From JAGOTP01 sp964567995 (lineage in GTDB: Bacteria; Patescibacteriota; Patescibacteriia; 2-12-FULL-60-25), in assembly GCA_964567995.1 (NCBI GenBank), contig CAZMOB010000001.1:310001-374000 (forward strand): a stretch of 64,000 nucleotides of DNA, given 5' to 3'. This document shows positions 15,711-25,008 of the stretch, piece after piece. Position numbers and translations under genes: made by a program. The first letter of the stretch is position 1. Every line of letters begins with the position of its first letter. Below the pieces are notes generated by a model, which made no database searches, was not told the origin of the DNA, and worked only from the letters and a program-made list of their open reading frames with translations.

Positions 15711-16250
15711 ATGACTCAAGAAAAAGGAACAGTTTCGAATGCGCTTGATCTTGAAGCGGGTGAGATGCGCTATCCCCGTGTATTTGAGCAACTGCGTTTG
15801 GCTGGTTGGACAGAAACACGCCAAGTAGCACTACCTTCGGAAGAAGATACATTAGGATTTGTGCTGCACGAGTATGCTGAACATTTTCTCAGAAGATTCA
15901 ATGAGTTGATGTTAAAGTTTCCGTGTGTCGAATACGGTCGCTCAACCTATCGATATGTTCAGTTAGGCATTGGATCTCAACTTCAAAAAATGGATCCACC
16001 GTCTGCTTCTGTCTATATTAATCGGATCGCTGGGACTTCATTCGTCTATCCTATTTTTAGTTCAGCCAACCTAGTCGCCTTTGTGCGTGAAGATGCTAAA
16101 ACATTTAGTGTAGACGAATCCTTTCATGTTTGCGCTTCGACGTTAGATCCTTTTCAGATGATGCAGTGGATTCTGTTTGTAGAGCGCTCTATTGGTTGTG
16201 AGCAACGGGAACTTACTGTGAACGAGCGTCCCTTAGATTATCGTTGGTAG
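15711..16250 (+). CDS. SUKH-3 domain immunity-like protein
   Basis: 179 residues. MRYPRVFEQLRLAGWTETRQVALPSEEDTLGFVLHEYAEHFLRRFNELMLKFP matches the start of the SUKH-3 family: 'F...V...L..AGW..GR', then an acidic gap, 'L..G...H..A..FL..F.GL'. SUKH proteins are best known as immunity proteins that neutralise polymorphic nuclease toxins, and some serve other binding roles. No toxin gene is nearby. A second SUKH-like gene follows at 16320. Confidence 0.7.
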   Translation: MTQEKGTVSNALDLEAGEMRYPRVFEQLRLAGWTETRQVALPSEEDTLGFVLHEYAEHFLRRFNELMLKFPCVEYGRSTYRYVQLGIGSQLQKMDPPSASVYINRIAGTSFVYPIFSSANLVAFVREDAKTFSVDESFHVCASTLDPFQMMQWILFVERSIGCEQRELTVNERPLDYRW

Positions 16251-16319
16251 TATTCTTATAACACTCTAGCATTCAACTCTACGAAGCTTAGAAAGGGGAG
16301 AAAAGCTCATGAATATCCT

Positions 16320-17033
16320 ATGTCTAAAACGATCTCAGATTTCTTAGCATTCTATAAAGAGTTATTCCCCCAAGATACCAGTTATCGTGGAGCGAGCGAA
16401 GAAGAGATCGCCACTCTATTGCCTCTTACTGATCGACCATTACCTGAGCTGTATATTGATTATCTAAAAGTCTTTGGCAAAAATGACGGGCTATTGAAGC
16501 TAGGGGATGACTGCTCGTGTTCCGTGGACGCCGTCCTTCGGCATCGCAAAAGCTACGCGGGTAAGTCAACCAAGATCCAACCACCGAACGCGTTTCGTTT
16601 CAGTAATGAAGGAGTAAGTCTCGGTCGCTCGTTTCTCTTTCAGGAGGGAATCTCAGAGCCTTGTATCGTCGTCAACGACTTGGATGAGGTGGGAGAGGTT
16701 TTGGCGGAGAATTTTACAATCTTCCTGTTTCGCCAAGCGTGGTTGAAGGCGCAAGTACGGAAATTGGATCAACTTGCCTATGTAGTTTTACATCGAAAAG
16801 GGTCCGATCTGACGGAAGACGTAAGAAGGGTTGCCTTGGAACGAGACTTCGAGCCTCTGTGGTTCTGTGACCGTTGGTCATTTTGTGCTGAAAAAGATCA
16901 GATATCCCTCTCAACCAAGCTTCAAAAAGGGAGTATTTCTGTCTTTTTCATCGGGCCGAAGGAGCGGATTGAGGAAGAAAGTCGTTCCTTTGAGGCGAAA
17001 TTATCTCAGATAGACGGCGGGCAGATCCGGTGA
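16320..17033 (+). CDS. SUKH/SMI1-KNR4-like protein
   Basis: 237 residues. RGASEEEIATLLPLTDRPLPELYIDYLKVFGKNDGLLKLGDD is the start of the SMI1/KNR4 (SUKH-1) fold, in which E-x-x-I...LP-x-x-Y-x-x-(Y/F)-L...G-x-x-x-G is conserved. The rest (FRFSNEGVSLGRSFLFQEGISEPCIVVNDLDEVGEVLAENFTIFLF) fits the later strands. The C-terminal 90 residues are not covered by the family pattern. It is likely to bind a partner protein, as immunity proteins do, though no partner is encoded nearby. Start context TCCTATG. Confidence 0.62.
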   Translation: MSKTISDFLAFYKELFPQDTSYRGASEEEIATLLPLTDRPLPELYIDYLKVFGKNDGLLKLGDDCSCSVDAVLRHRKSYAGKSTKIQPPNAFRFSNEGVSLGRSFLFQEGISEPCIVVNDLDEVGEVLAENFTIFLFRQAWLKAQVRKLDQLAYVVLHRKGSDLTEDVRRVALERDFEPLWFCDRWSFCAEKDQISLSTKLQKGSISVFFIGPKERIEEESRSFEAKLSQIDGGQIR

Positions 17034-17076
17034 GGGTAGGTTTACGGCCCAATCCAGAGCTGATAGCGTATTCCCT

Positions 17077-18537
17077 ATGTCCAAGCCGATCCGAACCCGT
17101 TTTGCGCCCAGCCCGACAGGCTATATCCATATCGGAAACCTGCGTACAGCGCTTTATGCCTACCTCTTCGCCAAGCGCTCGAATGGCGTATTTGTCTTGC
17201 GTATCGAAGACACGGACCAGGAGCGCTATGTGCCGGAGGCGGTCGATCTGATCTATTCGACATTAAATTTGGTTGGGTTGAACTATCAGGAGGGACCGAA
17301 TGTTGGCGGCGCGTATGGTCCGTATGTTCAAAGCGAACGAAAAGAGATTTACCAAACACACATTGACCTATTGATTGAGAAAGGGGGTGCGTATCGTTGT
17401 TTTTGTACAAAGGAGCGCCTTGAGTCATTGCGTGAGCAGCAATCATTGAATCGTCAGGCAACAAAATATGATGGCTTTTGCAAAACGCTGACGAAGGAAG
17501 AGATCCAAGCCAAGCTCGAGGCGGCTACGCCGTTTGTCGTACGTCAGCGGATCCCTACAGATCAAACCGTTTCTTTCACAGATGTCGTCTTCGGTGAGAT
17601 CAGCGTTTCGTCCAACGAATTAGATGAAGGTGTGCTCATGAAGTCTGGTGGCTTGCCAACCTACAATTTCGCCAATGTCATCGACGATCATTTGATGGAA
17701 ATCTCACACGTGATTCGTGGCACCGAATACATCTCATCTACGCCGAAGTATATTTTATTATACCAAGCCTTCGATTGGAAGATTCCAACCCATGTCCATC
17801 TGCCACCGATCATGAAATCGGCGACGAAGAAGTTCAGCAAGCGGGAAGGGGATTCATCCTTCTTGGATTTGATTGAACGGGGCTTTTTGAAGGAAGCGGT
17901 CGTGAATGCGATTGCCCTCTTAGGGTGGCATCCTTCGGATGATCGTGAGCTCTATAGTCTCACAGATTTGGAGCAGACGTTTGATTTGGAATCGCTTCAG
18001 AAAGCTCCAGCGATCTTTGATGTGCAGAAATTGGAATGGTTGAACAAGGAATATTTGAAACAGATGAGTTTGGAGACCTTTGAAACGCTGATTGAGCCGT
18101 ACATCAAGAAAGTGGGCTTGCCAGCGACGATCGATAAGCGAAAGACGGCACTCTTGATCAAAGAGCGAATCACGACACTGGGCGAGATTCCAACGGCCAT
18201 CGATTTCTTGGCGGCCGTTCCAGAGTACGGAGTAGATTTATTCACGCATGCTAAATCGAAGGCGACGATGGAGACCTCAACGAAGGCGCTTGATTGGGCG
18301 TTAGCTCAGGTTCCTACGCTTCCATCTGCGATGACGGATGACGAAGCGCGCGCTTTTTTTGCTCGGGGAGCTGAAGAAACTGGTCTTACGACAGGGCAAC
18401 TTCTGTGGGCCGTACGCATCGGCTTGGCTGGCAAGCAGTTCACTCCAGGCGGGGCGATCGAGATCTTCACGCTGCTTGGGAGGGATGAAGCTGTCCGAAG
18501 GTTGACCAAAGCACGGGCCAAATTGTCCCGGGTCTAA
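17077..18537 (+). CDS. gltX: Glutamyl-tRNA synthetase
   Basis: 486 residues, normal length. The HIGH motif lies in RFAPSPTGYIHIGNLRTALYAYLFA, the LRIEDTDQER block follows, and the KMSKS-type loop is KKFSKREGDSSFLDL. The C-terminal anticodon-binding domain is complete. It charges tRNA-Glu, and in organisms lacking glutaminyl-tRNA synthetase also tRNA-Gln for later amidation. Which applies here cannot be told. Start context TTCCCTATG, no Shine-Dalgarno sequence. argS follows. Confidence 0.96.
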   Translation: MSKPIRTRFAPSPTGYIHIGNLRTALYAYLFAKRSNGVFVLRIEDTDQERYVPEAVDLIYSTLNLVGLNYQEGPNVGGAYGPYVQSERKEIYQTHIDLLIEKGGAYRCFCTKERLESLREQQSLNRQATKYDGFCKTLTKEEIQAKLEAATPFVVRQRIPTDQTVSFTDVVFGEISVSSNELDEGVLMKSGGLPTYNFANVIDDHLMEISHVIRGTEYISSTPKYILLYQAFDWKIPTHVHLPPIMKSATKKFSKREGDSSFLDLIERGFLKEAVVNAIALLGWHPSDDRELYSLTDLEQTFDLESLQKAPAIFDVQKLEWLNKEYLKQMSLETFETLIEPYIKKVGLPATIDKRKTALLIKERITTLGEIPTAIDFLAAVPEYGVDLFTHAKSKATMETSTKALDWALAQVPTLPSAMTDDEARAFFARGAEETGLTTGQLLWAVRIGLAGKQFTPGGAIEIFTLLGRDEAVRRLTKARAKLSRV

Positions 18538-18547
18538 AATCCCAGCA

Positions 18548-18578
18548 TTGACACAAAAGCAGACGCATACGCTACAAT
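18548..18578 (+). promoter_or_regulatory. Promoter of argS
   Basis: TTGACA (18548-18553) and TACAAT (18573-18578), 19 nt apart. The -10 box ends 7 nt before the ATG at 18586, so the mRNA would be leaderless. Confidence 0.55.
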
Positions 18579-18585
18579 CCGAGGC

Positions 18586-20289
18586 ATGTTATTACTCCGT
18601 GATCTTGAGCATGTATTTGAGGAGGCGATTCGCCAGGTCTTTTCGTTGTCTGGGCCCATTGGGTCAAAAGTGCGCGTTTCGAGTCAAAAAAATGCGGATT
18701 ATCAGTGTGATTATGCGTTGGGAGCGGCGAAGCAGTTGGGGAAGTCACCCCGAGCGATTGCGGAACTCATTGTGGGGGCAGTACAGAGTGATTTGATTGA
18801 ATCGCTTGAAATTGCTGGCCCTGGGTTCATCAATATTCGCTTGAAAGATGCGTATCTCACGCGGGTGGCGGTCTCTATCTTTACCGCCTTCGAACAGCAG
18901 CACTGGACAGAAGACTCTGCGAAAAAACGGATCATTGTTGATTACTCTGGACCAAACGTCGCCAAAGAAATGCATGTCGGTCATCTCCGTTCCACGATCT
19001 TGGGAGATGCGATCGTGCGGATTTTGTCGTTTCAAGGCCATGAGGTTATCCGCCAGAATCATTTAGGAGATTGGGGGACGCAGTTCGGGATGTTGATTCA
19101 GTATCTGCTTGAACATGAGCAAGCGGATCAAGACATCGCTGAGTTGAATGGATTGTATCGAGCGGCCAAGGCGGCGTTTGACGCCGATGAAGCGTTTGCG
19201 ACACGTGCACGAGCGCGCGTTGTGCAACTTCAGGCAGGAGATGAAGAGACGTTGCAGATTTGGCAGAGAATTGTATCGGTCTCGCAGGCCTACTTCTCGG
19301 ATCTCTATCGTCGCTTAGATACACTGCTGATCAATGAAGATTTCAAGCCGGAGAGTTTTTATAATCCAGTATTATCGTCCGTTGTTGATGAACTTCGTGC
19401 CAAAGGATTGCTCACCAAAAGTGATGGAGCGGAGTGTATCTTTCCTGCACACAATGTAGATGAAACAGTTACGCCGCTTATCGTTCAGAAATCAGATGGG
19501 GGCTATCTCTATGCGACTACGGATCTTGCCGCCATCCGGTATCGCACCCAAGAACTCAAGGCTGATCAAATTGTCTACGTCACGGATGCGCGTCAAAAAC
19601 AGCATTTTGCTCAAGTGTTCGAAGCGGCGGAACGAATGGGCTGGATTCAGGCAGGCCAAGCGGTGCATGTGCCGTTTGGAACGATGCTGGGAGCAGATGG
19701 GAAGCCGTTCAAAACGCGAAGTGGCGATGTAGTGAAATTAGTGGATCTCCTGAATGAAGCGGAAGAACAGGTGCGTCACGTCGTGCGAGAAAAATTAGGC
19801 GATGTCGCACGGCTAACGGATGAGGATATTCGATCGTTGGCGATTGGTGCAATCAAATACGCTGATTTATTGTCCGATCGTGAACGTGACTACGTTTTCC
19901 ATCTGAGCAAAATGGTCGCGCTTGAAGGGAATACTGCGCCGTATATTCAGTACTGTCATGTTCGCACAAAGGCGATCTTGGCGAAGCAGGCGAGCGATAT
20001 TCGAATGGAAGATCTGAAAATCACACAGCCAGAGGAGCATGCGCTATTGGTCGAAATCGAACGTTTCGGTGAGGTCCTGGAAAACGTAACGCGAGAACTT
20101 CGGCCACATTTGCTCTGTGAGTGGTTGCTTGGGGTCGCGAGTGCATTCAATAGCTTTTACGAACGCTGCAAAGTCTTGGATGACGATGCATCGATTCAGC
20201 GTTCGCGCGTGGCGTTGACGAGGCTTGCTTCGTCAGCGTTCGCGAATGGATTGTCGTTGCTCGGCATTCGTACGGTTTCAAAAATGTAA
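18586..20289 (+). CDS. argS: Arginyl-tRNA synthetase
   Basis: 567 residues. The N-terminal Add-1 domain is followed by the HIGH motif DYSGPNVAKEMHVGHLRSTILGDAI, the ArgRS-type signalling loop (GADGKPFKTRSGDVVKL) and the C-terminal DALR-type anticodon domain (NVTRELRPHLLCEWLLGVASAFNSFYERCKV). It ends in a conserved Met-rich tail. It charges tRNA-Arg in the cytoplasm. It starts 48 nt after gltX and may also be transcribed from there. Confidence 0.96.
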   Translation: MLLLRDLEHVFEEAIRQVFSLSGPIGSKVRVSSQKNADYQCDYALGAAKQLGKSPRAIAELIVGAVQSDLIESLEIAGPGFINIRLKDAYLTRVAVSIFTAFEQQHWTEDSAKKRIIVDYSGPNVAKEMHVGHLRSTILGDAIVRILSFQGHEVIRQNHLGDWGTQFGMLIQYLLEHEQADQDIAELNGLYRAAKAAFDADEAFATRARARVVQLQAGDEETLQIWQRIVSVSQAYFSDLYRRLDTLLINEDFKPESFYNPVLSSVVDELRAKGLLTKSDGAECIFPAHNVDETVTPLIVQKSDGGYLYATTDLAAIRYRTQELKADQIVYVTDARQKQHFAQVFEAAERMGWIQAGQAVHVPFGTMLGADGKPFKTRSGDVVKLVDLLNEAEEQVRHVVREKLGDVARLTDEDIRSLAIGAIKYADLLSDRERDYVFHLSKMVALEGNTAPYIQYCHVRTKAILAKQASDIRMEDLKITQPEEHALLVEIERFGEVLENVTRELRPHLLCEWLLGVASAFNSFYERCKVLDDDASIQRSRVALTRLASSAFANGLSLLGIRTVSKM

Positions 20290-20307
20290 ATCGTCTTTAA
20301 AAACAGT

Positions 20308-22593
20308 ATGCGCTCATTCGACAAACAAACAGCCCTACCTAAGCATCTCGGAGAACTTCCAACACCGATTTTGCCTGAACTTGCGGAAGAACGTGAGGTG
20401 CGTCAGCGAATCGACGATCTTCGTCATGATCGTGGCCGGACTAAGCGAGCCCGTCATTCTTGGGCGTTGAGCGCTGCGCTTAATCTGGCTGGTATGGCGG
20501 GTCTTGTTGGGATGACGGAGCTCCGTCATCAGCGTGAGCAGGCGGCAACGGAATCGACGGTTCAAGACGTTTTTATTCGACAGCGGTCTGTTCAGGCGGA
20601 GAAGCGTGCAGCGACACTAGCGGAAAGAGGTGCTCACATAGAGCAAGTGATCCAGGCTCAAGTACAGTTGGTTGAACGAAGCGCTCAGGAACTGCGCCAG
20701 GGAATCTTCGACTATGGCACGTTTGTTTTGGAAGCGAATCATCTCGACCAACGAGAAGCGGGTGAGGCGACAGATATCGAAGCGGCACGTCTTGAGCTCG
20801 CGCGCGTTCAAGGTGTGTTTGATAACGCGTTAGGTGAACATCGAGATCCGGCGTCGATTCTGCAAGCGTTGGAATTGGCCTTTGAGGGATATCAACACGC
20901 TATTCTCTCTCATACTACATTGTCGGATTTTGTAGTAGAACATCGTGGGCCTTGCCATGCGGGAGCGGACTTAGTCGTGAAATTGCTTTGGAAAAAAGGG
21001 TTTAGGAACATAGGGATTAGAACCTATGCTCCACCCGAAGGTGGGGGATTCGGACACGATGCACCGATCTTGGTTGTAGAAGAAGGCGGTCGACGCCGAG
21101 AGATTGATTTGTTCTCAGGTGGCCAACCATTTACGAGTCCAGATGGGATTATACAGGGAACGTTTATTGATCCAACGGATAAGGTTGCAGCCTATGCGGC
21201 CTATCACAATCTTCCTGTTCCAGGGATGCAAGATAATTATCGGCGTTTTCCTGTGCATGCTGCCAATTCCCATTTTGCCTATCCGTTGGCGGCACCAACG
21301 GTATCCGATGCGTTTCCGAACTTGGATCCTACCCTTTACGCGCGGGGATTTCGGGAATTGTACCGTTCAGACCGAGGAAGAATCTATCAAGAACAATTTA
21401 GTGCAATGGAACAACGTGAATTGGAAGAAGATGCGTTCGTCGATGGAACGGGCGCCATGATCTATTGGCTGCTTCCCAACGATACCAGTCCTACTCCAGA
21501 AACCGTCCCCTCCGCTGTGCGTCCTATCCTGCCTTCAGAAGAGCGACTGGTCGAGTTGGGAGAAAGCGCTGAGTTTTTCGATCAAACGCTACAGCATGAG
21601 ACACGACCGGCTGAGCGGGCGCTACTCCTCGCAACGAGTGCCTGCTTATGGGAAATACTCGAACGAAATTGGGGAAGCCAGCGCTTTGCTCGATCGTATG
21701 AACGGGCGCATCACCAGGCGCAAGAGCGACGACGTTCTTTAGAAGCAATGCTTCCAGGTCTGACGGTGGCTAACTTCTTTCCGTCAGCTCCTGAACAGCT
21801 GCCAGAAAGGCGTTTTGTGTCTCTCGTCAAAAATCTGTTAGTGGTCCCGGATCAAGGTCCAAGATTGGCGTTCGACATCGCCTCTGAACTTTCCAGAAGA
21901 ATCTCAATCCATCCACGACGTGAAGGGACAATGGGAGATACGGAGACGTATGCAACTGTATTTGTAGCAGCAAATCCATCACTCAGGCGTTTGGTGGCTG
22001 AGCAGGTAAGTCAGCTTCCACCTCACGCTCGTGCCGCCACCTATCTCATGATCACGGGGTACCAAGGAGATCATTTAACGGTCGGACTGCCTATCTTTGA
22101 AAATGAATTACGTTTCGTAAGTCCTCTTTCCGATTGGTCACCTCTGCTTGAACGGATGACGGGTGATGTACAAGTCTATCGTTCAGCTCAGGAAGGGTTG
22201 AATCCGTTCCAACACTTCAACGAAGGCTCCCTCGATGCCTGGGAAGTTCAGCCAGATCCTCATCACCAACGGCAACCAGCGTGGCGTTCATTCGAAGATA
22301 TGCAGCACTTCTACGAGGTGCAGGCGAATGAGCATCACTTGAGTTCAGACTGGGCGAGACTCGGTTTAGCCTATGCCATTTCTCATGTATCGAGTATCTA
22401 CGGTAAATTACAAATAACCCAACGACCGGAGCGGGAACGATATAAGCAGTTGATCTATCCCTTTTTGCCAGATGCACTGGCTTGGTTGAATCGACCTGAA
22501 GTTCAGGCACAATTCAGTAGTTCGAATTTTATAGAAATACTCCAAACCCGTTTTCGGGAGGCGATCCGAGCGCATGATCAAGCCAGACATTAG
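20308..22593 (+). CDS. Large unknown protein with transglutaminase-like Cys-His-Asp region
   Basis: 761 residues, not assigned to a family. A charged N-terminus is followed by one hydrophobic helix at about residues 51-70 (SWALSAALNLAGMAGLVGM) and a long helical, Arg/Glu-rich segment (residues 80-190). Then comes FVVEHRGPCHAGADLVVKLLWKKGFRNIG...GFGHDAPILVVEEGGRRREIDLFSG. The order Cys...Gly-His...Asp on predicted strands resembles the transglutaminase/papain-like catalytic layout. The C-terminal 450 residues are unassigned. The protein may be a membrane-anchored cysteine hydrolase (inference). It lies 18 nt after argS and is convergent with the amidase gene, overlapping it by 4 nt. Confidence 0.6.
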   Translation: MRSFDKQTALPKHLGELPTPILPELAEEREVRQRIDDLRHDRGRTKRARHSWALSAALNLAGMAGLVGMTELRHQREQAATESTVQDVFIRQRSVQAEKRAATLAERGAHIEQVIQAQVQLVERSAQELRQGIFDYGTFVLEANHLDQREAGEATDIEAARLELARVQGVFDNALGEHRDPASILQALELAFEGYQHAILSHTTLSDFVVEHRGPCHAGADLVVKLLWKKGFRNIGIRTYAPPEGGGFGHDAPILVVEEGGRRREIDLFSGGQPFTSPDGIIQGTFIDPTDKVAAYAAYHNLPVPGMQDNYRRFPVHAANSHFAYPLAAPTVSDAFPNLDPTLYARGFRELYRSDRGRIYQEQFSAMEQRELEEDAFVDGTGAMIYWLLPNDTSPTPETVPSAVRPILPSEERLVELGESAEFFDQTLQHETRPAERALLLATSACLWEILERNWGSQRFARSYERAHHQAQERRRSLEAMLPGLTVANFFPSAPEQLPERRFVSLVKNLLVVPDQGPRLAFDIASELSRRISIHPRREGTMGDTETYATVFVAANPSLRRLVAEQVSQLPPHARAATYLMITGYQGDHLTVGLPIFENELRFVSPLSDWSPLLERMTGDVQVYRSAQEGLNPFQHFNEGSLDAWEVQPDPHHQRQPAWRSFEDMQHFYEVQANEHHLSSDWARLGLAYAISHVSSIYGKLQITQRPERERYKQLIYPFLPDALAWLNRPEVQAQFSSSNFIEILQTRFREAIRAHDQARH

Positions 22594-23375
22594 CGAATCG
22601 TCTGTTCGGGCACCGTTTCTTCTAAAAATGCCAATATACCAGTTGCAATGCCTTCAGCGGCTCGTTTCGGGTTTTGCTCAATAATCCGGCGATCTTTGGC
22701 GCTGGTGAGGAAGCCTGTTTCGACAATTGTGCCAGGTGTCATGGGATGGATCGAATGGTCGTAGCGGCGCCAGTTGAAAGCATAGTAGCCGCGCATGTTG
22801 CGCGTGATGTTTGGATCTATTATGAGCCCAGTCGCTTGGCCATAGTTGGTTTCGATGAGTTGAGATAAGCGCTCGGCCTGACCCGACCGATCGCGACGAG
22901 GTGCGGCAATCTTGTAGCCGTTCACGCTTGTGTCGGCGTTTCCATCCGCATGGATCGAGATGAAGGCGTCCGCACTGTACTCTGGCGGAATTGTTGTTGG
23001 GAGAAGGTCGACGATGACCCCTTTCGCTTCCAGGAGCGCTTTTGTCGCTTGGGCAATGCTCAAATTCGTTTCCCATTCCGTCAGTCGACCAACTTGTGCG
23101 CCTGTATTATCGCGCAACCCCTCCTGTTCTTCCGGAGCCTCTACGGCAAACCAGTGACCTGCCTGTAAGCCGACGCGTAAGGGTCCGTCGGGACGTTTCC
23201 AATTGATGTACGGATCTTCGGGGACTGGCTCAAGAAAGCCTAAGTCTTCTGATATCTCTGTGTCCGTTTCAGCTTGAGAAAAAGACCCGATAAATCCGGT
23301 CGCTCGGTGTACAAGGACAAGGCCTACGGCCAGACTCAAGGTTAATCCGATGATTGGAAGAGAATAGCCCCGCAT
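22590..23375 (-). CDS. N-acetylmuramoyl-L-alanine amidase (Amidase_3)
   Basis: 261 residues. The N-terminal membrane anchor (SLPIIGLTLSLAVGLVLVHRATGF) is followed by the Amidase_3 domain. LQAGHW carries the first zinc His, E in WETNLSIAQATKALLEAKG is the second ligand, FISIHADGN the third, and TIVETGFLTSAKDR carries the catalytic Glu. It splits the amide between muramic acid and L-alanine in peptidoglycan, outside the membrane. The start is CTATG with TATACT 9 nt upstream. Confidence 0.88.
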   Translation of the reverse strand: MRGYSLPIIGLTLSLAVGLVLVHRATGFIGSFSQAETDTEISEDLGFLEPVPEDPYINWKRPDGPLRVGLQAGHWFAVEAPEEQEGLRDNTGAQVGRLTEWETNLSIAQATKALLEAKGVIVDLLPTTIPPEYSADAFISIHADGNADTSVNGYKIAAPRRDRSGQAERLSQLIETNYGQATGLIIDPNITRNMRGYYAFNWRRYDHSIHPMTPGTIVETGFLTSAKDRRIIEQNPKRAAEGIATGILAFLEETVPEQTIR

Positions 23376-23384
23376 AGTCTTTCT

Positions 23385-23390
23385 AGTATA
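23385..23390 (-). promoter_or_regulatory. -10 box (TATACT) of the amidase gene
   Basis: AGTATA on the plus strand reads TATACT on the minus strand and ends 9 nt before the ATG at 23375. Leaderless-type arrangement. Confidence 0.5.
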
Positions 23391-23494
23391 GTCTTTTTCG
23401 AGACGAGGAGCCTAATTCTTAAGAGTTGGCGGAAACAGCGATTGAACGTATGATGAATCTAAACGCCTCTAAACTTCTCTCCCACGACTTTCCT

Positions 23495-23953
23495 ATGGAA
23501 ACACTTCATTTCTCAACCTTCATCCGGGCCCCACGTCAAACGGTCTGGGCGACCATGCTGGAGGACGCGACCTATCGCCAGTGGACGACGGTCTTTATGC
23601 CAGGCTCGTATTATAAGGGAGTGTGGGAGCAAGGGTCGGTTATTTACTTTTTGGCTCCCGATAAAGACGGCAAGACCGAAGGGGGAATGGTTAGCCGGGT
23701 CGCCGAAGTGAGACCGTTCGAATTTGTTTCGCTCGAACACCAAGGAATGATCATGGACGGGGTCGAGGATTACACCGGTCCAACTGTTCAGCCTTGGATC
23801 GGCGCCCATGAGAATTATACCTTTCTCGAGAAAGACGGTGGGACAGAACTTCGGATCGATGTAGATGTTGATGATACGGCACGTACGTATATGGAGCAGG
23901 CTTGGCAGAAAGCACTTGAAATTCTTAAAGAATTGGCTGAGAAAGCGAATTGA
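23495..23953 (+). CDS. SRPBCC (START/AHSA1-like) domain protein
   Basis: 152 residues from the ATG at 23495 (context TTTCCTATG). An upstream TTG at 23426 would add 23 residues that do not belong to the fold. ETLHFSTFIRAPRQTVWATMLEDATYRQWTTVFMPGSYYKGVWEQG is the first strand and helix of the SRPBCC ligand-binding fold, and YTFLEKDGGTELRIDVDVDD...MEQAWQKALEILKEL is the C-terminal strand and long helix. It binds an unknown hydrophobic ligand or acts like AHSA1. It is followed closely by the AI-2E permease gene. Confidence 0.8.
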   Translation: METLHFSTFIRAPRQTVWATMLEDATYRQWTTVFMPGSYYKGVWEQGSVIYFLAPDKDGKTEGGMVSRVAEVRPFEFVSLEHQGMIMDGVEDYTGPTVQPWIGAHENYTFLEKDGGTELRIDVDVDDTARTYMEQAWQKALEILKELAEKAN

Positions 23954-23970
23954 TCCAATCCACTCCCTTT

Positions 23971-24990
23971 ATGAAATCAGTTGCTACCGAAAAATGGTTC
24001 TTCTTCGCTCTTTTCAGCCTGACAGTCTTACTTGTCGCCTTCATCTTTCGTCCATTCTTGGCAGTTTTAGTCGTTGGAGCTTCGTTTGCTGTCGTTTTAT
24101 ATCCTGTGTTTCTTTGGTTGCGGGCGCGTAAGCTTCCAGCCGGCATAGCGGCAAGTTTAGTCGTTGTTTTGTTCGCCATTGCGCTGGGGATTCCCTTGAT
24201 CGGTATCGGTACGTTAGTCTTCCATCAATCACAAGACGTTTATCGTGAACTCGTGGCTGGTAAGGGAGCCGGAGCTTTCTTCGATACGCTGAATGGGTCC
24301 TTGCAGAAGATTTTGCCAGAAGGCTTTTCCTTCGATTTGCGGGAGCGCGCTTCGAGCAGCGTCTCTCTGATCGCGAGCAACTTAGCTAACGTCTTCGCTT
24401 CGACGGTTTCACTCTTATTGGCCGTGCTCCTTGTCTTCATTAGCTTGTTCTACTTCTTGAAAGACGGTGGTCGTTGGGTGAGAGACATCATTCGGTTCAG
24501 CCCCTTAGCTGATCGCGATGATGAGAAAATCTTGAGTAAACTTGCACAAGCCATCAACGGTGTCGTCAAAGGCTATCTGTTGATCGCGTTGATTCAAGGT
24601 GTCCTCATGGGTGTTGGACTGGCGATCTTCGGGGTGCCTAATCCCGCCTTATGGGGCTTGGTCGCGATGATCGCATCGCTTTTGCCGACCATTGGGACGG
24701 CCTTCGTATCGGTACCCGCGGTCATTTTCCTATTTTCTACGGGTAACACCTGGCCTGCTATTGGGTTGGCGCTTTGGTCCGTCTTGCTAGTTGGGGCGGT
24801 CGATAACTTCCTGAGCCCCTTCGTCGTCGGTAATAGAATCAATATTCCTCCGTTATTCATTCTGTTCGCCGTGTTGGGTGGGATCGCCTTGTTTGGTCCG
24901 GTCGGGTTATTGATCGGTCCCTTGGCGATGAGCTTGCTTTATACCCTTATGACGATCTACCAGAACGATGTTTCAGTAGCGTCTAAATAA
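23971..24990 (+). CDS. AI-2E family transporter (PerM/UPF0118)
   Basis: 339 residues from the ATG at 23971. There are two N-terminal membrane helices (FFALFSLTVLLVAFIFRPFLAVLVVGASFAVVLYPV), a soluble loop, then a cluster of helices including VSLLLAVLLVFISLFYFLKDGGRWV and NGVVKGYLLIALIQGVLMGVGLAIFGVPNPALWGLVAMIASLLPTIGTAFV. It ends with VDNFLSPFVVGNRINIPPLFILFAVLGGIALFGPVGLLIGPL. These are the signature segments of the AI-2E/PerM family. Known members export autoinducer-2 or act as sodium/proton antiporters; the substrate here is unknown. Confidence 0.88.
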   Translation: MKSVATEKWFFFALFSLTVLLVAFIFRPFLAVLVVGASFAVVLYPVFLWLRARKLPAGIAASLVVVLFAIALGIPLIGIGTLVFHQSQDVYRELVAGKGAGAFFDTLNGSLQKILPEGFSFDLRERASSSVSLIASNLANVFASTVSLLLAVLLVFISLFYFLKDGGRWVRDIIRFSPLADRDDEKILSKLAQAINGVVKGYLLIALIQGVLMGVGLAIFGVPNPALWGLVAMIASLLPTIGTAFVSVPAVIFLFSTGNTWPAIGLALWSVLLVGAVDNFLSPFVVGNRINIPPLFILFAVLGGIALFGPVGLLIGPLAMSLLYTLMTIYQNDVSVASK

Positions 24991-25008
24991 ATCTTCTAAA
25001 AAGAGCCT

